Source: Mariniblastus sp. (GTDB taxonomy: Bacteria; Planctomycetota; Planctomycetia; Pirellulales; Pirellulaceae). From it: DNA of 64,000 nt. Numbering within the stretch: position 1 is the first letter of the stretch; the number at the start of each line of letters is the position of its first letter. The notes beneath the pieces were generated by a model. The model worked only from the letters and a program-made list of their open reading frames with translations. It was not told the origin of the DNA and did not search any database. The position numbers and the translations under genes were made by a program. Of the stretch, positions 9,248 through 18,617 are shown in pieces. Location: positions 1-64,000 of the forward strand of contig WTFU01000102.1 of NCBI GenBank assembly GCA_011523945.1. The letters are read 5' to 3'.

Positions 9248-10861
9248 ATGAAAAAGCACATTCAACTAACCGCCGCTGCAGCACTATTGTTTTTTTACTT
9301 GGTGGCAGCTGTAGGTGCTCAGGAATCGACCGAAGGACAGAATAAGGAGAATTCTAGCGACGGCAAAACAGAGGCCGTTCAACCTTCGGATAAACCAGAG
9401 GCCGAGAAATCTGAAAGCTCGGATTCGGATCAAGATGAGAAAGGCGATACTGGTTCGGATTCGGCTGACAAAATGTCTGAGGGCAAATCAGATGACAATT
9501 CCGATGGAGAGTCAGAGTCAAAAGAGGCGGAGGATAAGAACAAGGACGAGGAAGATTCTGAAACAAAGAGTCTGGCCGAAAAAGCACGGACTTCCTTTCG
9601 CGAGCGGTTCAATTCGAAAAAGTCACAGTCTGTAAGTAAGTTTTCCAAGCAATCCGATCAATTTCTCTCGATTTTCGATCCGATTTTGGGGTCAGTTAAC
9701 GCGTCCACCTTGCAGGTAGTTTCAGGTACGAGACAAGTTGCTTTGGGGACTGTCGTTGATGCGGACGGTTTTGTGCTGACCAAAGCAAGTGAATTGAAGG
9801 GAAAACTTGGGGTTGAGATGCCCGACGGCAAGGTTTTGGAAGCAAAAGTGGTTGGTATTGATAAGCCAACCGATCTCGCACTATTAAAGATTGAAGCCAA
9901 GGGTTTGCCAGTTGGACAATGGAGCGCTGATCCGACTCCGGAGACCGGGCGATGGCTGGCTACGCCTAAGGCTGGTGAAAACGGGAAAGCGACGATCGGG
10001 GTGGTCAGCGTCAACGCGCGGGAAATTCCGCCCTCTAAACCCTTTATTGGAATCATGATGAAGGATGAGCCGGAGGACAAAGGCGTGCGAATTACTGAAG
10101 TAATCGAGCGTTCGCCTGCTGATTTTGCAGATGTGTCGGTAGACGACGTTATTTTTAAACTTGACGATAGAGAGATCAAAAATGCTCGTGACGTCCGCGA
10201 TGCGATTGGCCAGTATGACGTGAATGACCGTGTCACGCTGGGGGTTCTTCGCGATGACAAGGAAATAGAGTTACGTTTGAACTTGGGGGAACGCGATAAG
10301 ATTTCTCCAGAGAGTAAGCGCAGTAATATGCAAAATAGTATGGGAAGCGTTTTGAGTCGTCGACGTAAGAAATTCCCATTAGCGTTTCAACACGACTCCA
10401 TGCTGAATTCAAAAACATGTGGCGGACCAATTGTTGATCTCTCGGGAAAAATCGTTGGGATCAATATTGCGAGAGCGGGGCGTGTCTCCAGTTTGGCGAT
10501 TCCCGTTAGTGAAATACGGGACGTGATTGAAGATCTCAAAACCGGCGAGAAGGCGCCAGAGAAAGTCAATGCTGATGAGATCGCGAGTATCTCACGTGAG
10601 CTTGCAGAGATGGATGGAAAGTATTCGGATCTGCCAAACAAAAAATCTGTGCTTGAGCAAAAGTACAATCAAGAGCGTGCCAGGGTCGAAGAGTTAAACA
10701 AGTCAATTTCTGATCTGAAGCAACGCTTGAAAGTCATTGAAGAAAAGAAGGCTGGCTTTGGGCAAGACCTCAAGGAACTGAAAAAAGAAATGTCGACGAT
10801 TGAAAAAACGCGTCAACGTCTTGAAGCGGATCTTGAAAAATTGCGAATTGGAAGTCGGTGA
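9248..10861 (+). CDS. HtrA-like pseudoprotease with PDZ inserted in the protease fold and C-terminal coiled coil
   Basis: The start at 9248 was chosen because MKKHIQLTAAAALLFFYLVAA is a signal peptide; a frame open further upstream overlaps the previous gene. Of 537 residues, 26-130 are a charged Glu/Asp/Ser/Lys-rich linker. Residues 150-260 match the first half of an HtrA protease domain (GTVVDADGFVLT, then DLALLKI). Residues 264-347 are a PDZ domain, and 375-430 match the second half (TCGGPIVDLSGKIVGINIA, AIPVSEI). Residues 445-535 are a coiled coil. Where HtrA has catalytic His the sequence has Ser181; where it has Ser it has Cys391; Asp209 is kept. Serine protease activity is therefore unlikely. 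A scaffold or partner of the active HtrA upstream is a reasonable inference. Confidence 0.82.
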   Translation: MKKHIQLTAAAALLFFYLVAAVGAQESTEGQNKENSSDGKTEAVQPSDKPEAEKSESSDSDQDEKGDTGSDSADKMSEGKSDDNSDGESESKEAEDKNKDEEDSETKSLAEKARTSFRERFNSKKSQSVSKFSKQSDQFLSIFDPILGSVNASTLQVVSGTRQVALGTVVDADGFVLTKASELKGKLGVEMPDGKVLEAKVVGIDKPTDLALLKIEAKGLPVGQWSADPTPETGRWLATPKAGENGKATIGVVSVNAREIPPSKPFIGIMMKDEPEDKGVRITEVIERSPADFADVSVDDVIFKLDDREIKNARDVRDAIGQYDVNDRVTLGVLRDDKEIELRLNLGERDKISPESKRSNMQNSMGSVLSRRRKKFPLAFQHDSMLNSKTCGGPIVDLSGKIVGINIARAGRVSSLAIPVSEIRDVIEDLKTGEKAPEKVNADEIASISRELAEMDGKYSDLPNKKSVLEQKYNQERARVEELNKSISDLKQRLKVIEEKKAGFGQDLKELKKEMSTIEKTRQRLEADLEKLRIGSR

Positions 10862-10967
10862 TCGCGGAATTCCGTCCTTCTTGAAAGTTGTTCGTCCCTG
10901 CTCCAAATTAATCTTGGCTGGTTATTTAATTCCGTTACCTGTGATTTGTTGTTGAGCGTTTTCCCAT

Positions 10968-11513
10968 ATGGCAATCTCCTGGAATCGCTGGTCCCGAAAA
11001 CTACATCGGTGGGGGGCAGTGTTAACGTGTTTGCCGCTTCTGTTGGTCATCGGTTCCGGATTGCTCCTTCAAATAAAAAAACAGTCCTCTTGGGTGCAAC
11101 CGGCAACGGTTAAAGGTGTTGGGAAGGTTCCTGAGTTAGAGTGGGAGCAGCTACTTCAGTCGGTCATTGCAGTGCCTGAATCTGAAGTGTTGAGTTGGGA
11201 GGATATTGACCGGGTCGATGTCCGTCCCGGTAAGGGAATTGCCAAGGTTCAATGTCAAAACCGTTGGGAAGTCCAGGTAGATCTACAGACATCCGAAGTG
11301 AGGGCGGTCAATTATCGCCGTTCCGATCTGATTGAGAGTCTCCACGATGGATCTTTCTTTAGCGATGCGGCGAAATTGTGGGTTTTCTTCCCTAATGGGC
11401 TTGTTTTACTCGGGCTGTGGTTCACCGGCGTCTACCTATGGTGGTTGCCGATTGGAGCGAAACGGAAGAAGAAGAGGCGGATGGCGAATCAAGAAGCCAA
11501 AACAGTTGCTTGA
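10968..11513 (+). CDS. PepSY-associated membrane protein, short form
   Basis: A 181-residue inner-membrane protein. It has an N-terminal helix (RKLHRWGAVLTCLPLLLVIGSGLLL), a periplasmic PepSY-like segment (about 45-130) and a C-terminal helix with LWFTGVYLWWLP, a pattern seen in PepSY-associated TM proteins, some linked to iron-siderophore reduction. The basic tail stays in the cytoplasm. Most PepSY-TM proteins are longer with four helices; this is the short form. It is convergent with the TPR lipoprotein gene, 37 bases away. No function can be assigned beyond the family. Confidence 0.75.
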   Translation: MAISWNRWSRKLHRWGAVLTCLPLLLVIGSGLLLQIKKQSSWVQPATVKGVGKVPELEWEQLLQSVIAVPESEVLSWEDIDRVDVRPGKGIAKVQCQNRWEVQVDLQTSEVRAVNYRRSDLIESLHDGSFFSDAAKLWVFFPNGLVLLGLWFTGVYLWWLPIGAKRKKKRRMANQEAKTVA

Positions 11514-11528
11514 GTGCCGTGATGCAGG

Positions 11529-11562
11529 GAAGTCAGGTGATCCCGTTTGGTTACCTGATTTC
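11529..11562. terminator. Hairpin at the convergent ends of the PepSY gene and the secretion operon
   Basis: An imperfect stem of about 14 bp, including G-U pairs, centred on TCAGGT / ACCTGA covers the stop codon of the minus-strand TPR lipoprotein gene. A T-run follows about 12 bases later on the plus strand. It could serve both strands, but no U-tract directly abuts the stem. Confidence 0.4.
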
Positions 11563-13131
11563 AAACGATTGCAATTTTTTTAATGCCATTCGGTGCTTTG
11601 CTTTTTGGTCCGTCTTTTCATAGTAGGTAGCGATGTTCGCAAGGCATTGGGAAGCATCTTCATAGCTTTGAAGTTTGAGGAATTCATCGTATACATAATT
11701 CAGCAAGCCAATCCCCTGCTCTTCTCGGCCACGCATTAAATAAGCTAAACCATAATCGGCTTGAGCTCGCAGCCGTTCATGGGCTGGCCACTGGCTGGAG
11801 GTTTTGATGGCTGACTGCAGTAGGTTCATTCCCTGAGCGAGACTGCCGTTCTGCAATTTAAGCGTCGCGAGAATTGCTTTGGCTCGATCTCCCAAAAGCG
11901 ATGATTGAGATCCAAGCCGCAGTAGAATTGCTGATGCGGGGCCCTGCTGGCCTCCGTCAATCATGGCGAGTGCCTGTTGCATTTGTAATTCTTCTCGAAG
12001 CGAAACTCCATTAACGAGTGCTTCTGATTTCTTAAACGCTAGGATTGAGTTTTGAGATTCATGGCGCTTTAAGCTCTGAATTCCAATGGTTGCCCAAACG
12101 ACCGCTTCGTCGATCGAGGATTCACTAAATCCAAATTCAAGGTTTTCATTTCGAAGCGAATGTTCTAGCCGCCCGATAACATCAGCAGGCCATTCAGTCG
12201 AAACGGGCCTCAGAAACGCCGCTTTGCTCCAGAAATCTGGATCTTTAAGGTCGCCTTCAACTGCGTGTTGGCTTTGGAGTTCGATGGCTGTCAGCCAGCT
12301 CTTTTGCCATTGTTCTAATTGGTCTGCATGGCGAAAAGCCTCGCCGAGTAAAAGCCCGGTGTGGGCGGCTTGAATTGGTTGGGATTGTTTCTGAAGATCA
12401 CGAGCTCGACTTAAGGCCTCAATGCTGCTGTCATAGTCCTCATTCATCAAGTGTGCGATTCCTTCGAGTCGCAAGGCCTCCGCTTCAGCGATTAACGAAT
12501 TGCTCTTTGCCGCAATCTTGGACAACTGAATTGAAAATGCTGAATCTGTATCATTGACTTGTAAAAACGCAAGGAATCGATTTCTGTTTTCGAGGTAGTT
12601 TCCTGCTTTTCCCTGATTGTATTGTTGTTTTACAAAAGATTGCCACGCGTCCTGTTTTCCCGCAGTCCATCGCAAATCCAGGGCACGGGCCAAGACTTCC
12701 CGATGACTGGATGACAGTTGGTTCGAACCCTCGCCCCACATAATTTTTGTGGCGATATCAGGATAGAGGGCAACCATATTACGAAGCGAATTCCATCGCT
12801 CCGATTCAATCATCTCTTCGACAACGACGCTCAGGGATTCTGCAGTGAATGCGAGGTTTCCGGTGTCACCGAGTGTGAGGCCGCCAGCAAGTCTAAGTTT
12901 TTCGGGAATGGGTTTGCCCGATGAATCGAGCTGCTCGTCCGATGACAGGTCCGATTCGGTGTCTAGCATTGACTGTTTGAGGAGATCGGTGTCCGGATTT
13001 TCTGAATCAACGTTGAACAGCGAACATCCACTCAATCCAATGCCCAAAACAAGGCACAATATTACCCCCAATCGGAAGGCGATTGCTTTTCCGAGGAGGT
13101 GATTTCGATTGGGAAGATTGGTGTATTTCAA
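11551..13131 (-). CDS. TPR-repeat lipoprotein of the secretion operon
   Basis: A 526-residue predicted lipoprotein. The hydrophobic start ends in the lipobox LSGC (Cys near residue 36), followed by an acidic linker. From about residue 90 on the chain is alpha-helical with TPR-like repeats (for example AEALRLEGIAHLMNEDYDSSIEALSRA and YGLAYLMRGREEQGIGLLNYV). It is the last gene of the eleven-gene pilus/type II secretion operon, 45 bases after the secretin gene. By position it may be a pilotin or scaffold that helps secretin assembly, like PilF or PilW in type IV pili, but it is much larger and has no recognised homology to them. Confidence 0.75.
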   Translation of the reverse strand: MKYTNLPNRNHLLGKAIAFRLGVILCLVLGIGLSGCSLFNVDSENPDTDLLKQSMLDTESDLSSDEQLDSSGKPIPEKLRLAGGLTLGDTGNLAFTAESLSVVVEEMIESERWNSLRNMVALYPDIATKIMWGEGSNQLSSSHREVLARALDLRWTAGKQDAWQSFVKQQYNQGKAGNYLENRNRFLAFLQVNDTDSAFSIQLSKIAAKSNSLIAEAEALRLEGIAHLMNEDYDSSIEALSRARDLQKQSQPIQAAHTGLLLGEAFRHADQLEQWQKSWLTAIELQSQHAVEGDLKDPDFWSKAAFLRPVSTEWPADVIGRLEHSLRNENLEFGFSESSIDEAVVWATIGIQSLKRHESQNSILAFKKSEALVNGVSLREELQMQQALAMIDGGQQGPASAILLRLGSQSSLLGDRAKAILATLKLQNGSLAQGMNLLQSAIKTSSQWPAHERLRAQADYGLAYLMRGREEQGIGLLNYVYDEFLKLQSYEDASQCLANIATYYEKTDQKAKHRMALKKLQSFEIR

Positions 13132-13176
13132 GAGTCAAACAATCAAAATTGAGGTGTCGGTACCGAGGCAAGCGAA

Positions 13177-15243
13177 TTAGTAAGCCCGCGGTACAATGTT
13201 GTGAAATTGAAAAAATTTATGCAGTCCACAGTCGTCCAGTTCCGTCTGAAGAACTTCAGAAGGTGAAAAGGTTGATAGGGTTTGTTCTCCGTTTAACGCG
13301 GTTGGATGGACACTGAGTTGCTGGAGTAAATCTTGACTGATTGCAGCGGATTCTGACGGTGTGTTGAAAACATAGGGTCTAATCATAACCACCAATTCAC
13401 GGCGAATTCGGCTCGTGTTTTGCTTTCGAAAAAAGAAGCCGAAGACGGGTAGTTTTCCAAGCCCCGGTACTTTTTGACGTTGGTCAGAAATTTCGTCTTC
13501 GATCAGTCCACCCATAACCACGGCTAAACCATCCTTTGCGACGACGGTGCCGCTGACTGTGCTGCGGGTTACGGTGTCGACTACAAATTCTTGTGTAGAG
13601 TTAGTCAGGCCAAGCACGGGAATTTTTCCACCGTCAACGACCCGCTGGGCATTTTCCTGAACGACGCGCAAGGTAACGGTGCGGTCGGCGTTAATGCTTG
13701 GGGTGATCAGCAGCGATTGGCCAATATCCCGTAACTCTGTAATCGGAGTCCCTGCGATTGTGTTGGAGCTGGTAGCGGAGGTGCCAACAATTTGTGTTGG
13801 ACTGAAACCAATAGTCAATGGAATCGTTTCGCCGATGAAAATACGACTAACTTCGTTGTTGGCCGTTAACAGCAGCGGAGAGTTGAGGATGGTGATTCGG
13901 TTATCGTCTTCGAGTAATTGCATCCTTGCCCGAAAGTTGTTGCTGACGACTTGAAAGGTAAAATCACCCTGATTTAAGACCGAACCGCCGGGGATCATCG
14001 AGGCAATTTTTCTTGCGTCACCAGAGAAATTGTCAGAAGGCGTTGGCAAAATGTCGCCTGTTGTAAAGCTGCCAGCGGTCGTTGATCCGTCTGAATATTG
14101 GTAGTCGAATACGCTACGGAATTCATCGTCGAGAAGAACTCTCATGACCTTGAGCTCGAGCAAAACTAATGGGGTGGGGACGTCGAGGCTTTGGATTAAA
14201 GTTTCGATCTGTTTCATCGTCGCCTCGTCACCAGTTCGAACAACGACTTGGTTGTTTCTGCGAACCACGGTTACATAAATCGTCGCTTGCCGCTCTTTAA
14301 GTAGCTTGGAAATGGGGTCGTCAGGGTTTTCCGGTGGTTGATTGCGAATGGATCGTTCATTAATTGCATCAATCAATTGTTGAATTTCATCGGAAGATAA
14401 ATTGCTCAACGGTTCTGTTTCATCAATCGCTCGACTTCGACTGTTACGGTATGCCGGATTCGTGCTGAAGCCGCCCATTCCATTAAGCGAATTGAATGAA
14501 CGACCACCGTAAGTCTGCCCCTGAAAAGCTCCGAGACCGAGGTTGCGGCTGTCAACCAAGTCGAACCGATTGAGTCGGTGTACGAGATCAAGTACCGAAT
14601 CCTGATCACCCACACCAAAATTAAGGACGACGCGTTCGCCAAACAAGTCACGAATTGCTACGGCTGCATCTACTGGATTGGGGTAAAGCAGAGTGAAAAC
14701 TTGTGTTTGCTCATCACGAAAACTGGCAAGGTTTTCTTCATACTCTTCCGTGGTATGGATACGGATGACGCCCGACTTTTCATCAATGCGGTAATAAAGG
14801 TCATGAGTTTTCGTGAGGTTTTCCAGAACGTCCCTTGGTTTTACATCGCGGAGAAATAAATTGATTTTTACTTTGTTTGCATTGGTCGAGGGAACAATGT
14901 TGATCCCTGACTGCTCTGAGAACAGTCGCATAGCGTCGCCGAGATCTTGATCCCGAAAATCAATCATTTCAATCGGTTCGTCTGAAAAAACTAATCCATC
15001 CGAAAACGACATCAGGAGAGGATCGTCGTTTTCGATTAAAGGATCGAGATTACTTGGATCGATCGCTGGAGCCACGGCCGGCGCTTCTTGAATAATCGGT
15101 GTGGGGGCGTTGGGCGTCGGATTGGCGACCTGCGCACGCAAACCATCGCCCTCCGCCTGAAAAGCGAAAAATAAGAATGCAGTCATGAGCAAGGGCGAGC
15201 AATGGTGTGCAAGCGCCCATGCATTCGGTAACATCCGTGTCAT
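13177..15243 (-). CDS. gspD: Secretin (GspD/PilQ type) outer-membrane channel
   Basis: It forms the gated outer-membrane ring of the pilus or type II secretion machine. The 688 residues have a signal peptide, an STN/N0-like domain at about 95-165 (DLGDAMRLFSEQSGINIV), N-type ring-building domains, and a C-terminal secretin domain. The C-domain holds the hallmark VVMGGLIEDE followed by KVPGLGKLPVFGFFF and ELVVMIRPYV. A low-complexity loop with SFNSLNGMGGF interrupts the N-domains. It is followed by the TPR lipoprotein and preceded by the PilP-like gene, the usual partner of PilQ. Confidence 0.9.
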   Translation of the reverse strand: MTRMLPNAWALAHHCSPLLMTAFLFFAFQAEGDGLRAQVANPTPNAPTPIIQEAPAVAPAIDPSNLDPLIENDDPLLMSFSDGLVFSDEPIEMIDFRDQDLGDAMRLFSEQSGINIVPSTNANKVKINLFLRDVKPRDVLENLTKTHDLYYRIDEKSGVIRIHTTEEYEENLASFRDEQTQVFTLLYPNPVDAAVAIRDLFGERVVLNFGVGDQDSVLDLVHRLNRFDLVDSRNLGLGAFQGQTYGGRSFNSLNGMGGFSTNPAYRNSRSRAIDETEPLSNLSSDEIQQLIDAINERSIRNQPPENPDDPISKLLKERQATIYVTVVRRNNQVVVRTGDEATMKQIETLIQSLDVPTPLVLLELKVMRVLLDDEFRSVFDYQYSDGSTTAGSFTTGDILPTPSDNFSGDARKIASMIPGGSVLNQGDFTFQVVSNNFRARMQLLEDDNRITILNSPLLLTANNEVSRIFIGETIPLTIGFSPTQIVGTSATSSNTIAGTPITELRDIGQSLLITPSINADRTVTLRVVQENAQRVVDGGKIPVLGLTNSTQEFVVDTVTRSTVSGTVVAKDGLAVVMGGLIEDEISDQRQKVPGLGKLPVFGFFFRKQNTSRIRRELVVMIRPYVFNTPSESAAISQDLLQQLSVHPTALNGEQTLSTFSPSEVLQTELDDCGLHKFFQFHNIVPRAY

Positions 15244-15302
15244 GGTGTCTCCAAATTCACCAAGGCTAATTAGGCCAAGCAGTGAATTGGGCAGATTGGG
15301 GG

Positions 15303-15827
15303 TTAATCGTACAAATAAACGGTACGTTCCAGCTCTGGAAAGTACAACTCGATCATTTCTTTAGAGATATTCTTGACTTGCATCAAGACCCAAACCCCAT
15401 CGGACACTGGCACCGACAACTGCGTATTGGTGCGAATTCTAATAATTGTATTCTTAGATTGGAGAATCGCGGCGCTGCGGTTCCCGTTAATAATCTTGGA
15501 TTGGACGTTAAACGTAGGCATTTGAAGCAATTGCTTGCGTAAATTGGCCGTTTGCAACTCCAAGTCTTTTGAAAGCTTAGCGATTTGCTTTTGAATGCTA
15601 GCAATTTCAGCTTTCAGTTTTTTGTTTTCTTGGACGAGTGCGGCGTTCTGTTGAACGAAGGTGTCAAGTTTTTCGACGTCCCGGATTTTCGACAGTGTTT
15701 GTTCGATGACTGTGGACGGAGCGGTGGGATCTTGTTTCTCTTGCGCGTTGGTACTTGGGGGAAAACCAGAGAGACTGAACAGGCTCACCAAAGAAAGCAT
15801 GACGAATAACGATTTTGAATTATTCAT
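15303..15827 (-). CDS. PilP/GspC-like periplasmic linker candidate
   Basis: A 174-residue exported protein. It has a signal peptide (cleavage near NAQ), a KQDPTAPS stretch recalling the DP-rich N-terminus of PilP, a coiled coil at about 60-100 and a C-terminal beta-rich part ending VWVLMQVKNISKEMIELYFPE. PilP and GspC link the secretin to the inner-membrane platform, and this gene sits directly upstream of the secretin gene, where those are usually found. Sequence similarity is weak, so the role is inferred from position, size and layout. Confidence 0.6.
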   Translation of the reverse strand: MNNSKSLFVMLSLVSLFSLSGFPPSTNAQEKQDPTAPSTVIEQTLSKIRDVEKLDTFVQQNAALVQENKKLKAEIASIQKQIAKLSKDLELQTANLRKQLLQMPTFNVQSKIINGNRSAAILQSKNTIIRIRTNTQLSVPVSDGVWVLMQVKNISKEMIELYFPELERTVYLYD

Positions 15828-15891
15828 GATCTGCTTTCAGGTGAAGTGTTGGATTAGTGATTGAACCTAATGATTATAACGGATGCCGACG

Positions 15892-17097
15892 CTAATTGCC
15901 GGCCGCGAGCAGTGCAACAAAGAATGAAATGTAGACATAGCCCACCACTCCACCGATTCCAATGGTTAAAAAGGGAGTCAAAATCGCGTTCAGCCTTTTG
16001 ACGGATGTATGAAATTGAGCTTCGTGGAAGTCTGCAACTTCTTCCAGTACCCCTTTGAGGTCTCCAGATTGTTGGCCGACAGAAACCATTTTTCTTAACA
16101 TCGGAGCAAATGCGTTGCCCATATCGATTGCATCGGCGAAATTCCCGCCTTGAATGATTGATGCTCGAGTGTTGTTGACAGTTTTTGCAGTAAAGCGATT
16201 GTATAAAAGTTTTTCAACCGTTCCCAACCCGTCAATCAGTGTGATCCCACTCTCAAGCATAACGCTCAAACTTCTCGCAAACGTCGAAGTTTCACATAGT
16301 TTAAAGAGTGTTCCGATAATTGGGATTCGCAATGCGTTTCGGTCGATCCACATTCGACCTTCTTTAGAGCGGTAAGCGGCGATTGAGAAAACTGCTACTC
16401 CAATGAGGATGATTCCGACCAGCGGATAATACTGCCTCATAAAACTGGAGGTGTCGACCAGGCGTTGAGTCATCGCTGGCATGTTTTTTCCGAGGCTCTG
16501 GAGGTAGATTTCCAATCGGGGAATGAGGTAGACAACCATATAAGCAGTCACCCCAACAGCAATCATGAGAACCAGCAATGGGTAGACTAAGGCCGATGAG
16601 AATTCCTGAATTCCACGTCTTCGCGAACGCATGGTAGCGACAGCTCGTTCCAAAACTGGCGGGAGTTCACCGGTTCTTTCACCAACACGGATCAGTTGAA
16701 TGGTGAATTCAGGAAAACAGCGGTTTTTACTCATCGCTTGTGAGAGGGTGTCGCCTGATTGGATATTGCTAACGATTGACTTCCAAATTTTTCCAAGAGA
16801 TTTGCGAGGTGCTTCATCGATGAGGGCGATCAGACCAGAGAGTAGCGGCATGCCACCTTTGAGCATCATGGAGAGTTGTTGAAGGCTAAGTTCGACGTCG
16901 ACGGCGCGCGGGCGAAGGTACTGAGACAGATCAAGTTTTAGGCTGGATTCAACAGGTGAGTTGATGGGCGTAACGCCGATTACAATTAGCCCGCGACTTC
17001 GAAGCAGTGACGCTGCTGCCGAGCGACTGGTTGCATCAACGACCCCCACACGCGGTCCGCCGGTCGCGTCTCTTGCTTTGTATCGAAATTCTGGCAT
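15892..17097 (-). CDS. gspF: Inner-membrane platform protein GspF/PilC
   Basis: The polytopic core on which prepilin subunits are assembled. The 401 residues begin MPEFRYKARDATGGPRVGVVDA, the standard GspF/PilC start, followed by two copies of the T2SSF domain (about 75-195 and 265-390) and three membrane helices (YPLLVLMIAVGVTAYMVVYLI, YPLVGIILIGVAVFSIAAY, and the C-terminal segment). FARSLSVMLESGITLIDGL in the second copy is characteristic. It starts 4 bases after the stop of the GspE-like ATPase gene, so the two are tightly coupled. Confidence 0.93.
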   Translation of the reverse strand: MPEFRYKARDATGGPRVGVVDATSRSAAASLLRSRGLIVIGVTPINSPVESSLKLDLSQYLRPRAVDVELSLQQLSMMLKGGMPLLSGLIALIDEAPRKSLGKIWKSIVSNIQSGDTLSQAMSKNRCFPEFTIQLIRVGERTGELPPVLERAVATMRSRRRGIQEFSSALVYPLLVLMIAVGVTAYMVVYLIPRLEIYLQSLGKNMPAMTQRLVDTSSFMRQYYPLVGIILIGVAVFSIAAYRSKEGRMWIDRNALRIPIIGTLFKLCETSTFARSLSVMLESGITLIDGLGTVEKLLYNRFTAKTVNNTRASIIQGGNFADAIDMGNAFAPMLRKMVSVGQQSGDLKGVLEEVADFHEAQFHTSVKRLNAILTPFLTIGIGGVVGYVYISFFVALLAAGN

Positions 17098-17101
17098 GGG
17101 G

Positions 17102-18607
17102 CTAGTAAGGGCTTATGACGGTTGCGATTTGTTGGACAGATGTTAATCCCTGGGTGAGTTTTTCAATGCTGTCGTCCATCAAATCGGGCAACTGTCGTTC
17201 ATCGAGCAGTTGTTGGATGTGGGTTTCGTCTGGCCGACTGGCGACCACGCGAGCCATTTCCTGATCGTAAACAATAAACTCAAACAATCCGATGCGGCCC
17301 ATGAAGCCCGTACCCGCACAATAGCGACAGCCACCGGAACGATAGACCGTTGTGCCGGTCAACTCAGGGCGAGCAAGTGAAATGGCTTCAGCCTCCGGCA
17401 TTGCGTACGCCAGTTTGCATTTTTGGCAGAGTTTTCGAACGAGTCGTTGAGCCGCGAACATGCGGGATACAGCTCCAATCAAGAAGGGTTTGATTCCCAT
17501 GTCAGCCAATCGGGTGATGGCGCCAACTGCAGAATTGGCATGAAGTGTGGTGAAAACGAGATGGCCGGTTAGGGCCGCCCTGATCGCCGTTTCGGCTGTC
17601 TCTTCGTCTCGAATTTCGCCAATCATCAAAACATCGGGGTCGTGCCGTAGAGAGCTTCGCAACGCCTTGTGAAAACTAACTTTATCATTCGCGTCGACTT
17701 CGACTTGTGAGATGCCATCAATAACGTATTCAACAGGATCCTCGATAGTAATGACATTGAGTGATTTCCGATTAATCAGAGATCTGATTGCTCCATATAG
17801 TGTGGTGCTTTTGCCGCAACCGGTTGGCCCGGTCATTAAAATGAGGCCATTGGGCCGGTCGATTACGCGCTCAAATTGAGCTAGGTCTGGCGGCGACATC
17901 CCCAGGCGGCCAAGGGTTAGGTCCTGTGTTTGCGTGGCAAGCAAACGGAGCGTCATCCGTTCTCCATGTTTGGTGGGGATCGTCGCAGTACGAATGTCAA
18001 TTTCGCTATTATGGTCAGAGCTAAGGGTGAAGCGTCCGTCTTGAGGTGCTCGGCGCTCCGCAATATCCATTCCTGACATTACTTTCAGTCGGGAAAGCAG
18101 TGGTTGATGGACGGCAATAGGAAACTGGCGATAGTCATCAAGTAATCCGTCTACGCGGAGACGGATGCGAAGGTCGATTGAAGAGGGTTCGATATGAATG
18201 TCGGTCGCTTGCCGGATTAACGCGGCGTGAAAAATTTCGTCGCCAACAGCAACGATGTTTTCAGACTCTGGATCAACCTGGGTGCCGGTAAATTGAATTC
18301 TCACCGGCTCACTCTGATTGCCGTTCCACCTCACAGTATCCTGAAAGATTCGCTGAATCGCTTCAAATAGGGTCTCGGGATCGGCGGCAACCACATCGAC
18401 TGGATGAGAGATGTAGCGTCTGACGGCCTGGATACTTTGTTCGTCGTTCAGATCTTTGCAGGCAATTAAGACACGGTCATTTTGTAATGTAAAAGGTAGA
18501 ACCTGCCGCCGCGTTGCCAGGTTGGCTGGTATCCGCAATGCCCACACTGGATCAATTTTGACTTGATCCATGTCTAGCAGTTCAGTGTTATTAACAATGT
18601 CGGACAT
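17102..18607 (-). CDS. gspE: Assembly ATPase GspE/PilB
   Basis: The hexameric cytoplasmic motor that drives pilus or pseudopilus extension. The 501 residues show an N-terminal MshEN-like domain (IPANLATRRQVLPF), Walker A GPTGCGKSTT at 260-269, an Asp box (TIEDPVEY), Walker B (DPDVLMIGEIRDEETAETA) and a His box (LVFTTLHAN). The zinc-binding tetracysteine motif typical of GspE/PilB is split as CQKCK and CRYCAGTG. The gene lies between the PilT-like ATPase and the GspF platform gene. Confidence 0.93.
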   Translation of the reverse strand: MSDIVNNTELLDMDQVKIDPVWALRIPANLATRRQVLPFTLQNDRVLIACKDLNDEQSIQAVRRYISHPVDVVAADPETLFEAIQRIFQDTVRWNGNQSEPVRIQFTGTQVDPESENIVAVGDEIFHAALIRQATDIHIEPSSIDLRIRLRVDGLLDDYRQFPIAVHQPLLSRLKVMSGMDIAERRAPQDGRFTLSSDHNSEIDIRTATIPTKHGERMTLRLLATQTQDLTLGRLGMSPPDLAQFERVIDRPNGLILMTGPTGCGKSTTLYGAIRSLINRKSLNVITIEDPVEYVIDGISQVEVDANDKVSFHKALRSSLRHDPDVLMIGEIRDEETAETAIRAALTGHLVFTTLHANSAVGAITRLADMGIKPFLIGAVSRMFAAQRLVRKLCQKCKLAYAMPEAEAISLARPELTGTTVYRSGGCRYCAGTGFMGRIGLFEFIVYDQEMARVVASRPDETHIQQLLDERQLPDLMDDSIEKLTQGLTSVQQIATVISPY

Positions 18608-18617
18608 ATGTGTTCGT

